The notes: a model not told the origin generated them from the sequence alone. A DNA stretch of 34,357 bases from Myxococcales bacterium (GCA_029863845.1 JAOTUO010000003.1:1-34357); one strand, 5' to 3'; positions 16,119-24,241 are shown, numbered from the stretch's first letter. Numbers and translations: made by a program.

Positions 16119-16259
16119 GGCTCGAGCCGTCAACCTCCCACCCCCCAGCAACGATCCGGGCGGTTGTCCCTCGAGAGCCTGACTATGCCAGAGCCCCCGG
16201 AGCTGTGGAGTGATGCGGATCACCAACGCAACGGCCGCGCCGCGCCGGGAAGGTCCCGG

Positions 16260-16288
16260 TTGACAGCGCACTTTATTTCGACAATACT
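16260..16288 (+). promoter_or_regulatory. Sigma-70-type promoter of the tetR operon
   Basis: A perfect -35 TTGACA (16260-16265), a 17-nt spacer and AATACT (16283-16288, four of six matches to TATAAT) lie 30 bp before the tetR start. The local sequence is AT-rich compared with its surroundings. The -10 lies inside the palindrome described next. Confidence 0.6.
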
Positions 16289-16295
16289 GTCGAAA
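16276..16295. promoter_or_regulatory. Probable TetR operator, 20-bp perfect palindrome
   Basis: tttcgaca-atac-tgtcgaaa is an 8+8 bp perfect inverted repeat that covers the -10 region and ends 22 bp before the tetR ATG. Position, symmetry and adjacency to a TetR gene make autorepression of the whole operon the natural reading. Binding itself is inferred. Confidence 0.75.
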
Positions 16296-16317
16296 ACGAC
16301 GGGCCCGGAGAGGAAGG

Positions 16318-16899
16318 ATGCCCAAGCTCGTGGACGCCGCCGCACAGCGGCGGGAGATCCGGCGCGCCGCCCAGCGCGTGTTCGCGCGCTGTGGCGTTGC
16401 GGGCACCGGCCTGGCCCACGTGGCCGACGCGGCGGGCATGGGCCGCTCGAGCCTGTACCACTACTACCCCGACAAGCAAGCGCTGCTTCGCGACCTGGTG
16501 CGCGACCTCCTCGCCGAAGAGGAGCGCCTCTTCGACGCGGCGATCGACGGCGAAGGGAGTGCGCTCGCGCGCATCGATCGGCTCACCGCGCAGCTCGCGG
16601 GCGTCTTCGACGGGTGGGCGACGGCGGGCCGCCTGCTCACCGAGCTGCGCACGCAGTGGGCGGGCCTGTTCCGGCCCTTCTTCCGCCGCGCGCGCCGCCG
16701 CCTGGCCGAGCTCGTCGCGGAGGGGCAGCGCGCCGGAGAGATCGACGCCACCCTCGATCCCGGGCTCGCCGCCGCCGTCGCCATCGGCGCCGTCGACGGG
16801 CTGCTGCTGCAGGTGCTCGTCGACCCGCGCGCCTTCGGCGATTCCGGAGCTCTGAGCGACGCGCTGGTGCGGGTGGTGCACAAGGCGCTCGCCCCGTGA
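16318..16899 (+). CDS. TetR/AcrR family transcriptional regulator
   Basis: A 193-residue repressor-type protein of normal family length. The N-terminal DNA-binding domain is clear ('RRAAQRVFARCGVAGTGLAHVADAAGMGRSSLYHYYPDKQALLRDLV'-type pattern, here quoted only in part: 'MGRSSLYHYYPDKQALL'). The C-terminal ligand domain is helical with no recognised specificity. The ATG is preceded by a purine-rich GGAGAGGAAGG run. It is the first gene of an operon, with a 4-nt GTGA overlap to the methyltransferase, and a 20-bp palindrome overlaps its promoter, so it likely represses its own operon. The inducer is unknown; co-transcription with a corrinoid/ferredoxin protein suggests a metal, methyl compound or lipid-derived signal, which is speculation. 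Confidence 0.9.
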   Translation: MPKLVDAAAQRREIRRAAQRVFARCGVAGTGLAHVADAAGMGRSSLYHYYPDKQALLRDLVRDLLAEEERLFDAAIDGEGSALARIDRLTAQLAGVFDGWATAGRLLTELRTQWAGLFRPFFRRARRRLAELVAEGQRAGEIDATLDPGLAAAVAIGAVDGLLLQVLVDPRAFGDSGALSDALVRVVHKALAP

Positions 16900-17555
16900 G
16901 TTCGCTGGCCCTCATGCGCTGGCTCGAGTCCGCGCCCCACCGCTACGACGCGGGCATGCGCTGGCTGACGCTGGGGCGGGTTTCCCGCGTGCACGCGGCC
17001 GTCGCCGAGGCCGCGGCGGCGAAGCCCGAAGTCCGGATCCTGGAGATCGGCTGCGGAACCGGTGCGATCACCGCCCTCCTCGTCGAGCGGGGCGCGCGCG
17101 TCACGGCGCTCGACCAGAACCCGGAGATGCTCGAGCAGGCTCGCGCCCGCCTCGCGGCCGCGCCGCCCGGGGCGGTCACCTGGATCGAGCGCACGGCGTC
17201 CGAGATCGACGCGCTGCCCGCCGCGGGCTTCGACGCGGCCGTCGCCGGCCTGTGTCTGTCGGAGATGTCCGCCGGCGAGCGCGCGTTCGTGCTGCGCGAG
17301 CTGGCCCTCCGCCTGCGTCCGGGGGGAGCGCTCGTGGCGGCGGACGAGGTCCAACCGCGCTCCACCGGGCAGCGGCTGCTGCACGCGCTGCTGCGCGGGC
17401 CCCAGGCCGCCCTGGCCTGGTTGATCGCGGGCTCCACCTCGCACCCGATCCGCGATCTCGCCGGGGAGGTCGCCGCCGCGGGCTTCGAGGTCCGGAGCGA
17501 GCGGCGCTGGCTGCTCGGTCGTCTGGCGGTCGTCGTTGCGGAGCGCCCGCGATGA
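16896..17555 (+). CDS. Class I SAM-dependent methyltransferase
   Basis: A 219-residue Rossmann-fold methyltransferase with SAM motif I 'VRILEIGCGTGAITALLVER', acidic beta-2 end 'VTALDQNPEMLEQARARL', and post-motif 'FDAAVAGLCLSEMSAGERAF' followed by 'LRPGGALVAADEV'. This is the UbiE/BioC/Methyltransf_11 type. The C-terminal half ('STGQRLLHALLRGPQAALAWLI') carries a hydrophobic helix that may touch the membrane or a lipid substrate. The GTG start overlaps the tetR stop (GTGA), and its own stop overlaps the next ATG (ATGA), so the three proteins are probably made in fixed ratio. The substrate is unknown. An ATG at 16914 is a possible alternative start. Confidence 0.88.
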   Translation: MSSLALMRWLESAPHRYDAGMRWLTLGRVSRVHAAVAEAAAAKPEVRILEIGCGTGAITALLVERGARVTALDQNPEMLEQARARLAAAPPGAVTWIERTASEIDALPAAGFDAAVAGLCLSEMSAGERAFVLRELALRLRPGGALVAADEVQPRSTGQRLLHALLRGPQAALAWLIAGSTSHPIRDLAGEVAAAGFEVRSERRWLLGRLAVVVAERPR

Positions 17556-18655
17556 GGGTCCGCGACGTCGCGCTCGAGATCCTGCAGACGGCGTTTCGGC
17601 TGATTCCGTGGCCCACGGAGCCGGGGCTGCGCCCGGTGGGCGAGCCCGGGCCCTTCAGTCCGGTGCTCGTCACCGGGAACTACGACCTCACCGTGCGGCG
17701 CGTGCTGCGCGCGCTCCGCGGCGTGGACGCGTGGCTCGTGGTGGCCCCGGCGGGCGGCATCAACGTCTGGTGCGCGGCCGCTGGAGGCCACCTCTCGACC
17801 CACCAGGTGGTGACCGCCCTCAAGACCTCGGGCGTCGAGGATCGCGTTCGTCACCGCCGGGCGATCCTCCCGCAGCTCGCCGCCACGGGGGTGGAGGCGC
17901 GCGAGGTGTCGCGGCGCTGCCGGTGGCGGGTGCGCTTCGGGCCCGTCTACGCGAAGGACATTCCCGGCTACCTCGCCGGTGGCGAGCGCAAGACCGACGC
18001 CATGCGTCACGTTCGCTTCGGTCTCGTCGAGCGGCTCGAGATGGCGGCCGCCTGGGCCGCGCCGACAGCGATCGTAACGGGCGCCGTCGGGGCGCTGCTG
18101 CGGCCGTCCTTCGCCCCGCCGCTGGTCGCCCTGTCGCTGCTGCTGGCCGTCGCGCTGTTCTTCGTGTACGACCGGCTGCCCGGGCCCCGGCGTCTGCTCT
18201 TCGGCGGGGCGGCGCTCGCGGTCTCGCTGGCGGCGGTTGCACTCGCCGGGGGCGGCCTCCTGGCGTTCGCGATGGCGGCGGTCGCGGTCGTACTGCTCGT
18301 GGCGGTGCTGACCTTCGACTACCCGGGGACGACGCCCATCGAAGGCGCGAGCTTCTTCGAGCAGCGCCACTGGCGCATCACCCTCGACCGCGAGCGCTGC
18401 AAGGGCGTGTACTCCTGCTGGGAGGTGTGTCCCGAGGCCTGCTACGAGAAGCGCGAGGGGGTCCGCCAGGTCGACCTGGCCCACGACCAGCGCTGCGTTC
18501 GCTGCGGGGCCTGCGTCGTGCAGTGCCCGATGGACGCCCTGTCCTTCGAGGACGAGCAGGGCCGCCGCGTGGAACCGGCGACGATTCGCCGCTACAAGCT
18601 CAATATGATGGGACGTCGCGCGGTGGAGGCGGACGGCGAGCGCCCCCCGGCTTGA
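17552..18655 (+). CDS. HgcA-like corrinoid/membrane protein fused to a dicluster ferredoxin (HgcAB-like fusion)
   Basis: A 367-residue fusion. Residues 1-165 resemble the corrinoid-binding domain of the mercury-methylation protein HgcA (CFeSP/CdhD superfamily): 'SPVLVTGNYDLTVRRVLRAL', 'GVDAWLVVAPAGGINVWCAA', 'RAILPQLAATGVEAREV' and 'RFGPVYAKDIPGYLAGG'. The cap-helix motif N(V/I)WCA(A/G)GK is present as NVWCAAAGG, so the cobalt-ligating Cys (Cys74) is kept but the following GK is not. Residues 165-260 form about four membrane helices as in HgcA. Residues 270-345 are a two-cluster ferredoxin as in HgcB: one canonical cluster 'CVRCGACVVQCP' and one atypical set with Cys spacing CX5CX3CPX2C. HgcB's C-terminal Cys pair is absent. 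It probably moves a methyl group or electrons through a B12 cofactor. Mercury methylation is not implied. Confidence 0.78.
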   Translation: MRVRDVALEILQTAFRLIPWPTEPGLRPVGEPGPFSPVLVTGNYDLTVRRVLRALRGVDAWLVVAPAGGINVWCAAAGGHLSTHQVVTALKTSGVEDRVRHRRAILPQLAATGVEAREVSRRCRWRVRFGPVYAKDIPGYLAGGERKTDAMRHVRFGLVERLEMAAAWAAPTAIVTGAVGALLRPSFAPPLVALSLLLAVALFFVYDRLPGPRRLLFGGAALAVSLAAVALAGGGLLAFAMAAVAVVLLVAVLTFDYPGTTPIEGASFFEQRHWRITLDRERCKGVYSCWEVCPEACYEKREGVRQVDLAHDQRCVRCGACVVQCPMDALSFEDEQGRRVEPATIRRYKLNMMGRRAVEADGERPPA

Positions 18656-18701
18656 GCCGGGCGCTCGCCGCACCCCCGCCGCAGCGATCGGGAAAACGGC
18701 C

Positions 18702-20051
18702 GTGAAAGCGCCGCGCCGACAGACGCGGGTGCCCTCGGGACGGCTGGAGCGGCTCCTCCGCATCGGGTGGATGGCCGGCGAGTTCGCCGCCGGCGGCCTG
18801 GCGGCGGGCACCCGGCGGCTGGCCGGGTCGGCACCCGCGAATGCGGCCAGCGTCTTTCTCTCGGGAGCCCGCGGGGCGAGGCTCGCGCGCCGGCTCGCGC
18901 GCATGCGCGGGGCCGCCATGAAGCTGGGACAGCTGCTCTCGCTCGAAGGCGCGGACCTCCTCCCCCCGGAGTTCGCCGATGCCCTGGCCGTCCTGCGAGC
19001 CAGCGCGGACGCGATGCCGGTCTCCCAGGTGCGACGCATCCTGGGCCGCGAGTACGGCACGGGCTGGGAGTCGCGCTTCCGGGAATTCGACTTCGAGCCG
19101 ATCGCCTCGGCTTCGATCGGCCAGGTGCACGCCGCCGTCACCTCCGACGGCCGCGCCCTCGCCCTCAAGGTCCAGTATCCCGGCGTCGCCCGCAGCATCG
19201 ACAGCGACGTGAACAACCTGGCCAGCCTGCTGCGCCTGACGCGGATCGTGCCGGTGGAGCTCGACGTCACGCAGCTCATTCGCGAGGCGAAGCGTCAGCT
19301 CCGCCAGGAGGCCGACTACCGGCTCGAGGCCGAGCACCTGCGCCGATACCGCCGGCTGGTGGCGGACGATCCCGGCGTGAGTGTTCCCCGCGTGCACGAC
19401 GACTACACGACGACGCGGATCCTGGCGATGGACCGCGCCGACGGGCGCCCGATCGAAGACCTGCGCGGCCCGGAGCACCGGCAGAGCCTGAGGGACGACG
19501 CGGGGCTGCGACTGCAGCGGCTCGTGTTCCGCGAGCTCTTCGAGTTCGCCTTCATGCAGACCGACCCGAACTTCGCCAACTACCTCATCGAGCCCGATAC
19601 AAATCGCATCGTGCTGCTGGACTTCGGCTCGGCGCGCGAGTTCCACGCGGAGTTCGTGGAGCGCTACGCCCGGATCTGCCGCGGCATGATCTCGGCGGAT
19701 CTCGAAGAGGTGAGGCGCATCGCCGTCGAGATCGGGTACCTGGCCGGCGACGAGCGGGAGGACCGCGCCCGGGCCGTCGCCGAGCTGATCCTGCTGGTCG
19801 GGGAGCCTCTTCGGCACGAAGGTGTGTATGATTTCGGAGCCTCGGGCCTGGCGGCCCGCGCCCGGGAAGCCGGCTTCGACCTGGCGTTCCGCCGCGGCTT
19901 CCTGCGCGCCCCGCCGCCCGAGACCATCTTCCTGCACCGCAAGCTCGCGGGCACCTTCCTGCTGTGCGCCCGCATCCGCGCGCGCATCGACACGCGCGCC
20001 CTGATCGTCCCCTACCTGGACGCCGTGCTCGGCCCTTCCGGCCGCGCCTGA
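18702..20051 (+). CDS. ABC1/UbiB/Coq8-type atypical kinase
   Basis: A 449-residue member of the ABC1 (AarF/UbiB/ADCK) protein-kinase-like family, which supports biosynthesis or handling of isoprenoid quinones and other lipids through ATPase activity. The family KxGQ motif is 'AMKLGQLLS' (Lys74, Gln77). The nucleotide loop is 'ASASIGQVHAA', the ATP-contacting Lys is in 'LALKVQYPG' (Lys156), the catalytic-loop motif is 'MQTDPNFANYL' (Asp288, Asn293) and the metal site is 'LLDFGSA' (Asp307). The QTDP form is that of the Coq8/ADCK3-4 branch rather than the HADPHPGN form of typical UbiB. It starts at GTG 46 bp after the HgcAB-like gene and probably belongs to that operon. It is convergent with the DMT gene, with no gap. 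Confidence 0.9.
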   Translation: MKAPRRQTRVPSGRLERLLRIGWMAGEFAAGGLAAGTRRLAGSAPANAASVFLSGARGARLARRLARMRGAAMKLGQLLSLEGADLLPPEFADALAVLRASADAMPVSQVRRILGREYGTGWESRFREFDFEPIASASIGQVHAAVTSDGRALALKVQYPGVARSIDSDVNNLASLLRLTRIVPVELDVTQLIREAKRQLRQEADYRLEAEHLRRYRRLVADDPGVSVPRVHDDYTTTRILAMDRADGRPIEDLRGPEHRQSLRDDAGLRLQRLVFRELFEFAFMQTDPNFANYLIEPDTNRIVLLDFGSAREFHAEFVERYARICRGMISADLEEVRRIAVEIGYLAGDEREDRARAVAELILLVGEPLRHEGVYDFGASGLAARAREAGFDLAFRRGFLRAPPPETIFLHRKLAGTFLLCARIRARIDTRALIVPYLDAVLGPSGRA

Positions 20052-21080
20052 TCAGTGCCGGTGCCGGTGGTGCAGGTCGGGCCAGTGCGGGTGGGCGTGC
20101 GCGAACGGCGCGTGGCGATGCCGGTGCGTGTGGCGCGTCGAAGCGGGCAGGTCGGAGTGCGCGTGGCCGTGGTGGCCGTCGTCGTGGCGGTGGCTGTGGA
20201 TGTGCACGGCCGCCTCGTGGGTGTGCTCGTGGCCGTGCTGCGAACGAAACAGGAGCAGCACCGAGAGCGCCAGGAGGGCGCCCGCGGCGGCGTGGACGGG
20301 CGCCGGCGTCTCGCCCAGCACCGCGAAGGAGAGCGCCGCTCCGAAGAAGGGCGCGCTCGCGAACAGCCCCTGGGCCCGTGTCGCCCCGAGCTGCTGCGCC
20401 GAGGCGATGTAGAGCGAGATGCTCGCGCCGTAGCAGATCGCTCCCACGGCGAGCGCTGCGCCCGCGGTCGGCCACGACGCCTGGACCGGCGCGAGCGCGG
20501 CGCCGATGCAGAGATTCGTCGTTCCGGCCGCGACCCCCTTGACCAGGGTACTCGTCGCAGGCGTGATGCCGTCGATGAGCGCCGTGAGGTGGTTGTCGAA
20601 GCCCCAGCATACGCAGGCCGCCGCCACGAGCAGGCCGCTGGCGACGCCGGGCCAGCCGGCTTCGCCGGAGAGCAGCGCCCCGGCGGCGACGATGCCCGTC
20701 ACGCCGATCCAGCCCGCGCGGTGGAGCGGCTCCCGGAACACAAAGGCGCCGAGAGCGGCCGTCGCCGCCATCTCGAGGTTCAGGATCAGGGATACCGACG
20801 CAGCGGCCGCCGTGCGGAGCCCCATCAGCAGGAGCACCGGGCCGAGGACGCCGCCGAAGAACACGGCTCCGGCGAGGCGGGCGCGGTTGCGAGCGTCGAG
20901 CCGAACCCGGAGCGCGCGCCGGCGCTCGAGCGCGACGGGCAGCGCCACGCCGAGGGCCGCGCCGAGATAGAGCAGGCCGGCCAGCTGAAACGGCGTGAGA
21001 TCGGCCAGCAGGACCTTGCTCGCCGGCGTGGACGCCCCGAACAGGAGGGCCGAAACCAGGCCCAGCACCAGGCCGTTCAT
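20052..21080 (-). CDS. EamA/DMT-family transporter with a long His-rich C-terminal tail
   Basis: A 342-residue membrane protein with about ten hydrophobic segments arranged as two EamA halves ('MNGLVLGLVSALLFGASTPA' at the start, 'SVSLILNLEMAATAALGAFV' and 'YGASISLYIASAQQLGATRA' inside), so a drug/metabolite-type exporter. The ATG at 21080 has AGGGG upstream. After the last helix ('LLALSVLLLFRS') comes a tail of about 60 residues holding 23 His, such as 'HIHSHRHDDGHHGHAHSD' and 'RHTHRHRH'. Tails like this bind Ni, Co or Zn in transporters and metallochaperones. Metal export or metal-sensing is therefore plausible but unproven; the pore domain itself gives no metal signature. The gene is convergent with the ABC1 kinase and divergent from fhs. 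Confidence 0.88.
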   Translation of the reverse strand: MNGLVLGLVSALLFGASTPASKVLLADLTPFQLAGLLYLGAALGVALPVALERRRALRVRLDARNRARLAGAVFFGGVLGPVLLLMGLRTAAAASVSLILNLEMAATAALGAFVFREPLHRAGWIGVTGIVAAGALLSGEAGWPGVASGLLVAAACVCWGFDNHLTALIDGITPATSTLVKGVAAGTTNLCIGAALAPVQASWPTAGAALAVGAICYGASISLYIASAQQLGATRAQGLFASAPFFGAALSFAVLGETPAPVHAAAGALLALSVLLLFRSQHGHEHTHEAAVHIHSHRHDDGHHGHAHSDLPASTRHTHRHRHAPFAHAHPHWPDLHHRHRH

Positions 21081-21187
21081 CGCGTTCCCCTCAGGCCTTG
21101 GCCCGTGAATATGCGGTGGCGCTCGCCGTGGCGCACACACGCGGCGGGCACCTCGGGTAGGCTCGCGGAGAGGAGGCTCACGGGACC

Positions 21188-22858
21188 ATGGACGACGACG
21201 TCGCGATTGCGCGCTCCGTCACGCCGCTGCCCATCGGCGACGTGGCGGCCGGGCTCGGTCTGGCTGCGGAAGACCTGCATCTCTACGGGCGCGAGATGGC
21301 CAAGGTCGACCTCTCGGTGCTCGAGCGACCGCGCTCGCGCCCGGGCGAGCCGCGGCTGGTGCTGGTCTCCGCCATCACGCCCACGCCCGCCGGCGAGGGA
21401 AAGACCACGACCAGCATCGGACTCGCCCAGGCCATGGCGAAGCTGGGCGAGTCGGTCTGCCTGGCGCTGCGAGAGCCGTCGCTCGGGCCGTGTATGGGCG
21501 TGAAGGGAGGAGCAACGGGGGGCGGCTACAGCCAGATCGTTCCGGCGGACCGCATCAACCTGCACTTCACCGGGGACTTCCACGCGATCACCTCGGCCCA
21601 CAATCTGCTGGCGGCGCTGCTCGACAACCACCTCTACTTCGGAAACGCGCTGCGCATCGACCCCCGGCGCATCCTCTGGCGGCGCGTGCTCGACATGAAC
21701 GACCGCGCGCTCCGCAACGCGATCGTCGGCCTCGGCGGCGCGAAGGAGGGGGTTCCGCGCGAGACGGGCTTCGACATCACCGCGGCTTCGGAGGTCATGG
21801 CGATGCTGTGCCTGGCGACCGGCGCCGAGGATCTCCGGGCCCGCATCGAGCGCACGCTGCTCGCCTTCACCTACGACGGCGAGCCGGTGACCGCCGAGGC
21901 GCTCTCGGCCACGGGCGCGATGCTCGCCCTCCTGCGCGACGCGCTGCTTCCCAACCTGGTGCAGACGCTGGAGGGAACGCCCGCCCTGGTGCACGGCGGC
22001 CCCTTCGCGAACATCGCTCACGGCTGCAGCAGCGTGCTGGCCACGCGCATGGCGCTGCATCTCGCGGACTGGGCCGTCACCGAGGCCGGCTTCGGGTTCG
22101 ACCTCGGCGCGGAGAAGTTCTTCGACATCAAGTGCCGGAGCGCGGGCCTCGACACGGCTGCGGTCGTGCTCGTGGCCACCGTGCGCGCGCTCAAGCTCCA
22201 CGGGGGCGCCCCGCGGCGCGCGCTCGCCGCGCCCGACGCCGACGCCGTGCGCCGCGGCCTGCCCAATCTGGAGAAGCACGTGGAGAACATCCGTCATTTC
22301 GGCGAGTCGCCGGTGGTCGCGCTCAACCGCTTCGCGGGCGACGAGGAGGCGGAGATCGAGATCGTGCGCCGGCGCTGCGACGAACTGGGGGTTCCCTTCG
22401 CCGTCTCCGACCACCACGCCCGCGGTGGCGAGGGCGCCCTCGACCTCGCGCGGACGCTCTTCGTGCATACCGAGAGGCGCAGCCGTCCCTTCCGGCCCCT
22501 CTACGACTGGAGCGATCCCGTTCCCGAGAAGGTCCTGGCGGTGGCTCGCAGCATGTACGGCGCCGGCGACGTCCACTTCGCGAGGGCGGCGAAGCGCGAC
22601 CTCGAGGACGTCGAGCGCCTGGGCTACGCGGGTCTCCCCGTATGCATCGCCAAGACGCCCAACTCGCTTTCGGACGACCCGAGCCTGCGGGGGCGCCCGG
22701 AGGGCTTCGACCTGACCGTGCGCCGGGTGCTGGTCAACGCCGGGGCCGGGTTCCTCGTGGTGCTGACCGGCGACATCCTGCGCATGCCGGGGCTGCCGCG
22801 CCGGCCGCTGGCGGAGTCGATCGATCTCGACGACGGCGTCGTCGTCGGGCTGCGCTGA
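21188..22858 (+). CDS. fhs: Formate-tetrahydrofolate ligase
   Basis: ATP-dependent ligase making 10-formyl-tetrahydrofolate from formate, supplying one-carbon units for purine and methionine synthesis or the Wood-Ljungdahl methyl branch. The 556 residues match the usual length of about 557. The P-loop 'TPAGEGKTT' (residues 66-74), 'SLGPCMGVKGGATGGG', 'INLHFTGDFHAITSAHNLL', 'FDITAASEVMAM', 'GGPFANIAHGCSS', 'EAGFGFDLGAEKFFDIKCR' and the late 'GVPFAVSDHHARGG' are all family hallmarks. AGGAGG precedes the ATG by about 10 nt. It is a single-gene unit here, divergent from the DMT transporter; no other folate enzymes are adjacent. Confidence 0.97.
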   Translation: MDDDVAIARSVTPLPIGDVAAGLGLAAEDLHLYGREMAKVDLSVLERPRSRPGEPRLVLVSAITPTPAGEGKTTTSIGLAQAMAKLGESVCLALREPSLGPCMGVKGGATGGGYSQIVPADRINLHFTGDFHAITSAHNLLAALLDNHLYFGNALRIDPRRILWRRVLDMNDRALRNAIVGLGGAKEGVPRETGFDITAASEVMAMLCLATGAEDLRARIERTLLAFTYDGEPVTAEALSATGAMLALLRDALLPNLVQTLEGTPALVHGGPFANIAHGCSSVLATRMALHLADWAVTEAGFGFDLGAEKFFDIKCRSAGLDTAAVVLVATVRALKLHGGAPRRALAAPDADAVRRGLPNLEKHVENIRHFGESPVVALNRFAGDEEAEIEIVRRRCDELGVPFAVSDHHARGGEGALDLARTLFVHTERRSRPFRPLYDWSDPVPEKVLAVARSMYGAGDVHFARAAKRDLEDVERLGYAGLPVCIAKTPNSLSDDPSLRGRPEGFDLTVRRVLVNAGAGFLVVLTGDILRMPGLPRRPLAESIDLDDGVVVGLR

Positions 22859-22963
22859 GGCAGCGGACGTGGAAATCCGCCGCTCGGGGGAGAGCGCTGG
22901 CACGCGCGCCGCGGCCTCGCGGCCCGCCCGAAGTCCCTGACCGGATCCCCGCGCCGCGCCGGC

Positions 22964-24154
22964 TCAGCGGCGGTCGGCGCAGCGCGCGGCGGCGCTTCCG
23001 ATCCGCACCATCCGCACGTCGCCGAAGGGCGTCCCCGTTCCGCTGTTCAGCACCATCGCCACGGACAAGTTGCGGTCGGGGTCCGCCCACCCTCCCGACC
23101 CGCCGAAGCCGAAGTGACCGAAGCCGCGGGGCACCTTGACGCGCAGGGTGGGGACGCGGTGGTAGCCGAGTCGCCAGTGCATGGGGAAGGGGATCACGCG
23201 GCCGATGCCCCGGTTCTGCACCTCGGCGGCGCGGCGAAGCGTCGCCCGCGAGATCAGGCGCTGGCCCTGCCACTCGCCCCCGTTGGCGAGGGTGGCGTAG
23301 AGCTTCGCCAGGGATCGCGCCGTGAACATGCCGTTGGCCGACGGGATCGGGACGGCGGCGAAGCCCTCCGAGTTGAAGTCGACCTCGTCCATGCCCCGCG
23401 GAACCATGGCCGAGGCGGCCTCGGACAGGTTGATGGGCAGCCGCGTCAGGCGCAGGGCGCGGTGTAGGGGCAGCCCGATGCGGGCGATCCGCCGCTCCGA
23501 GGGAGCCCAGCGCGAGATCGCCGCAGGGATCAGCTGGGCTCTTCGGTGCATCTGGTCCCCGGGCAGCCCGATGTGGAGCCCGTCGAGCTCGAGCGGCTGC
23601 GCGATCTCGGTCTGCAGCAGCTCGGTGAACGAGCCGCCCGCGACCCGCTGGATCAGCTCGCCCACGAGCCAGCCGAAGGTGAGGGCGTGGTAGCCGTGTG
23701 CCTCTCCCGGCGCGTGGGCGGGAATGCTGTCGGCGAGCGCCTCGACCATGTAGTCCCATTCGAGCATCCGGCGGCCGTGGTCGACGAGGGACCGGATCCC
23801 GTACAGGCCGGCCTCGTGACACAGGATGTGGCGGAGGGTGATCCCTTCCTTCCCGCACTGCGCGAACTCGGGCCAGTGGTTCACGACGGGGTCGTCGTAG
23901 TCGAGCAGACCGCGATCGACCATCAAATGGAGCAGCGTGGAGGTCACGCCCTTCGTCGTGGAGTAGGACAGGGCGAGCGTATCGGGCTCCCAGGGGCGCC
24001 CGGACTCGTCCCGGCTACCGCCCCACAGGTCCACCACCACCTCGCCCCGGTGATAGACGCATACGGCCGCCCCGCCGGGGCGGGAGCGCGGGATCTGCCG
24101 ACCGAGCAGCTTGGCGACAGCCCAGAAGTCCGGGTGCACGTATCCTTGCAGCAT
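22964..24154 (-). CDS. Beta-lactamase-fold serine hydrolase/esterase (class C-like)
   Basis: A 396-residue serine hydrolase of the beta-lactamase/EstB family. The nucleophile motif SxxK is 'YSTTKGV' (Ser65, Lys68), preceded by 'DTLALS'. The Tyr motif lies in 'EAHGYHALTFGWLVGELI', and a late 'GHFGFGGSGGWADPDRNL' corresponds to the KTG-like third motif region in the esterase branch. There is no signal peptide at the start ('MLQGYVHPDFWAVAKLL'), which suggests a cytoplasmic esterase or lipase-like enzyme rather than an antibiotic-degrading enzyme. The substrate is unknown. The gene lies 87 bp after the PilZ-like gene on the same strand, with a strong hairpin between them. Confidence 0.9.
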   Translation of the reverse strand: MLQGYVHPDFWAVAKLLGRQIPRSRPGGAAVCVYHRGEVVVDLWGGSRDESGRPWEPDTLALSYSTTKGVTSTLLHLMVDRGLLDYDDPVVNHWPEFAQCGKEGITLRHILCHEAGLYGIRSLVDHGRRMLEWDYMVEALADSIPAHAPGEAHGYHALTFGWLVGELIQRVAGGSFTELLQTEIAQPLELDGLHIGLPGDQMHRRAQLIPAAISRWAPSERRIARIGLPLHRALRLTRLPINLSEAASAMVPRGMDEVDFNSEGFAAVPIPSANGMFTARSLAKLYATLANGGEWQGQRLISRATLRRAAEVQNRGIGRVIPFPMHWRLGYHRVPTLRVKVPRGFGHFGFGGSGGWADPDRNLSVAMVLNSGTGTPFGDVRMVRIGSAAARCADRR

Positions 24155-24208
24155 GGGACGGCCTGGAGTCCCCCCCTTCCCCGCATCGGAGTGTAGCGCC
24201 CACGACGG

Positions 24209-24239
24209 CGGATCGCGTACCCGCGGCGCGGGCGATCCG
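24209..24239 (-). terminator. Hairpin 3 nt after the PilZ-like stop
   Basis: cggatcg ... cgatccg (7 bp) encloses a second stem cccgc-ggc-gcggg with a 4-nt bulge on one side. It follows directly after the stop of the minus-strand PilZ-like gene. No U run follows, so it may terminate with Rho or act to protect the 3' end. Confidence 0.45.
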
Positions 24240-24241
24240 GG

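Noticed and set aside
17552-18655. Mercury methylation system (HgcAB) outright
   Set aside because: The GK of the HgcA cap motif and the terminal Cys pair of HgcB are missing, so I call it HgcAB-like only.
22964-24154. Antibiotic-resistance beta-lactamase
   Set aside because: No signal peptide and the overall pattern is that of EstB-like esterases; the SxxK fold alone does not imply resistance.
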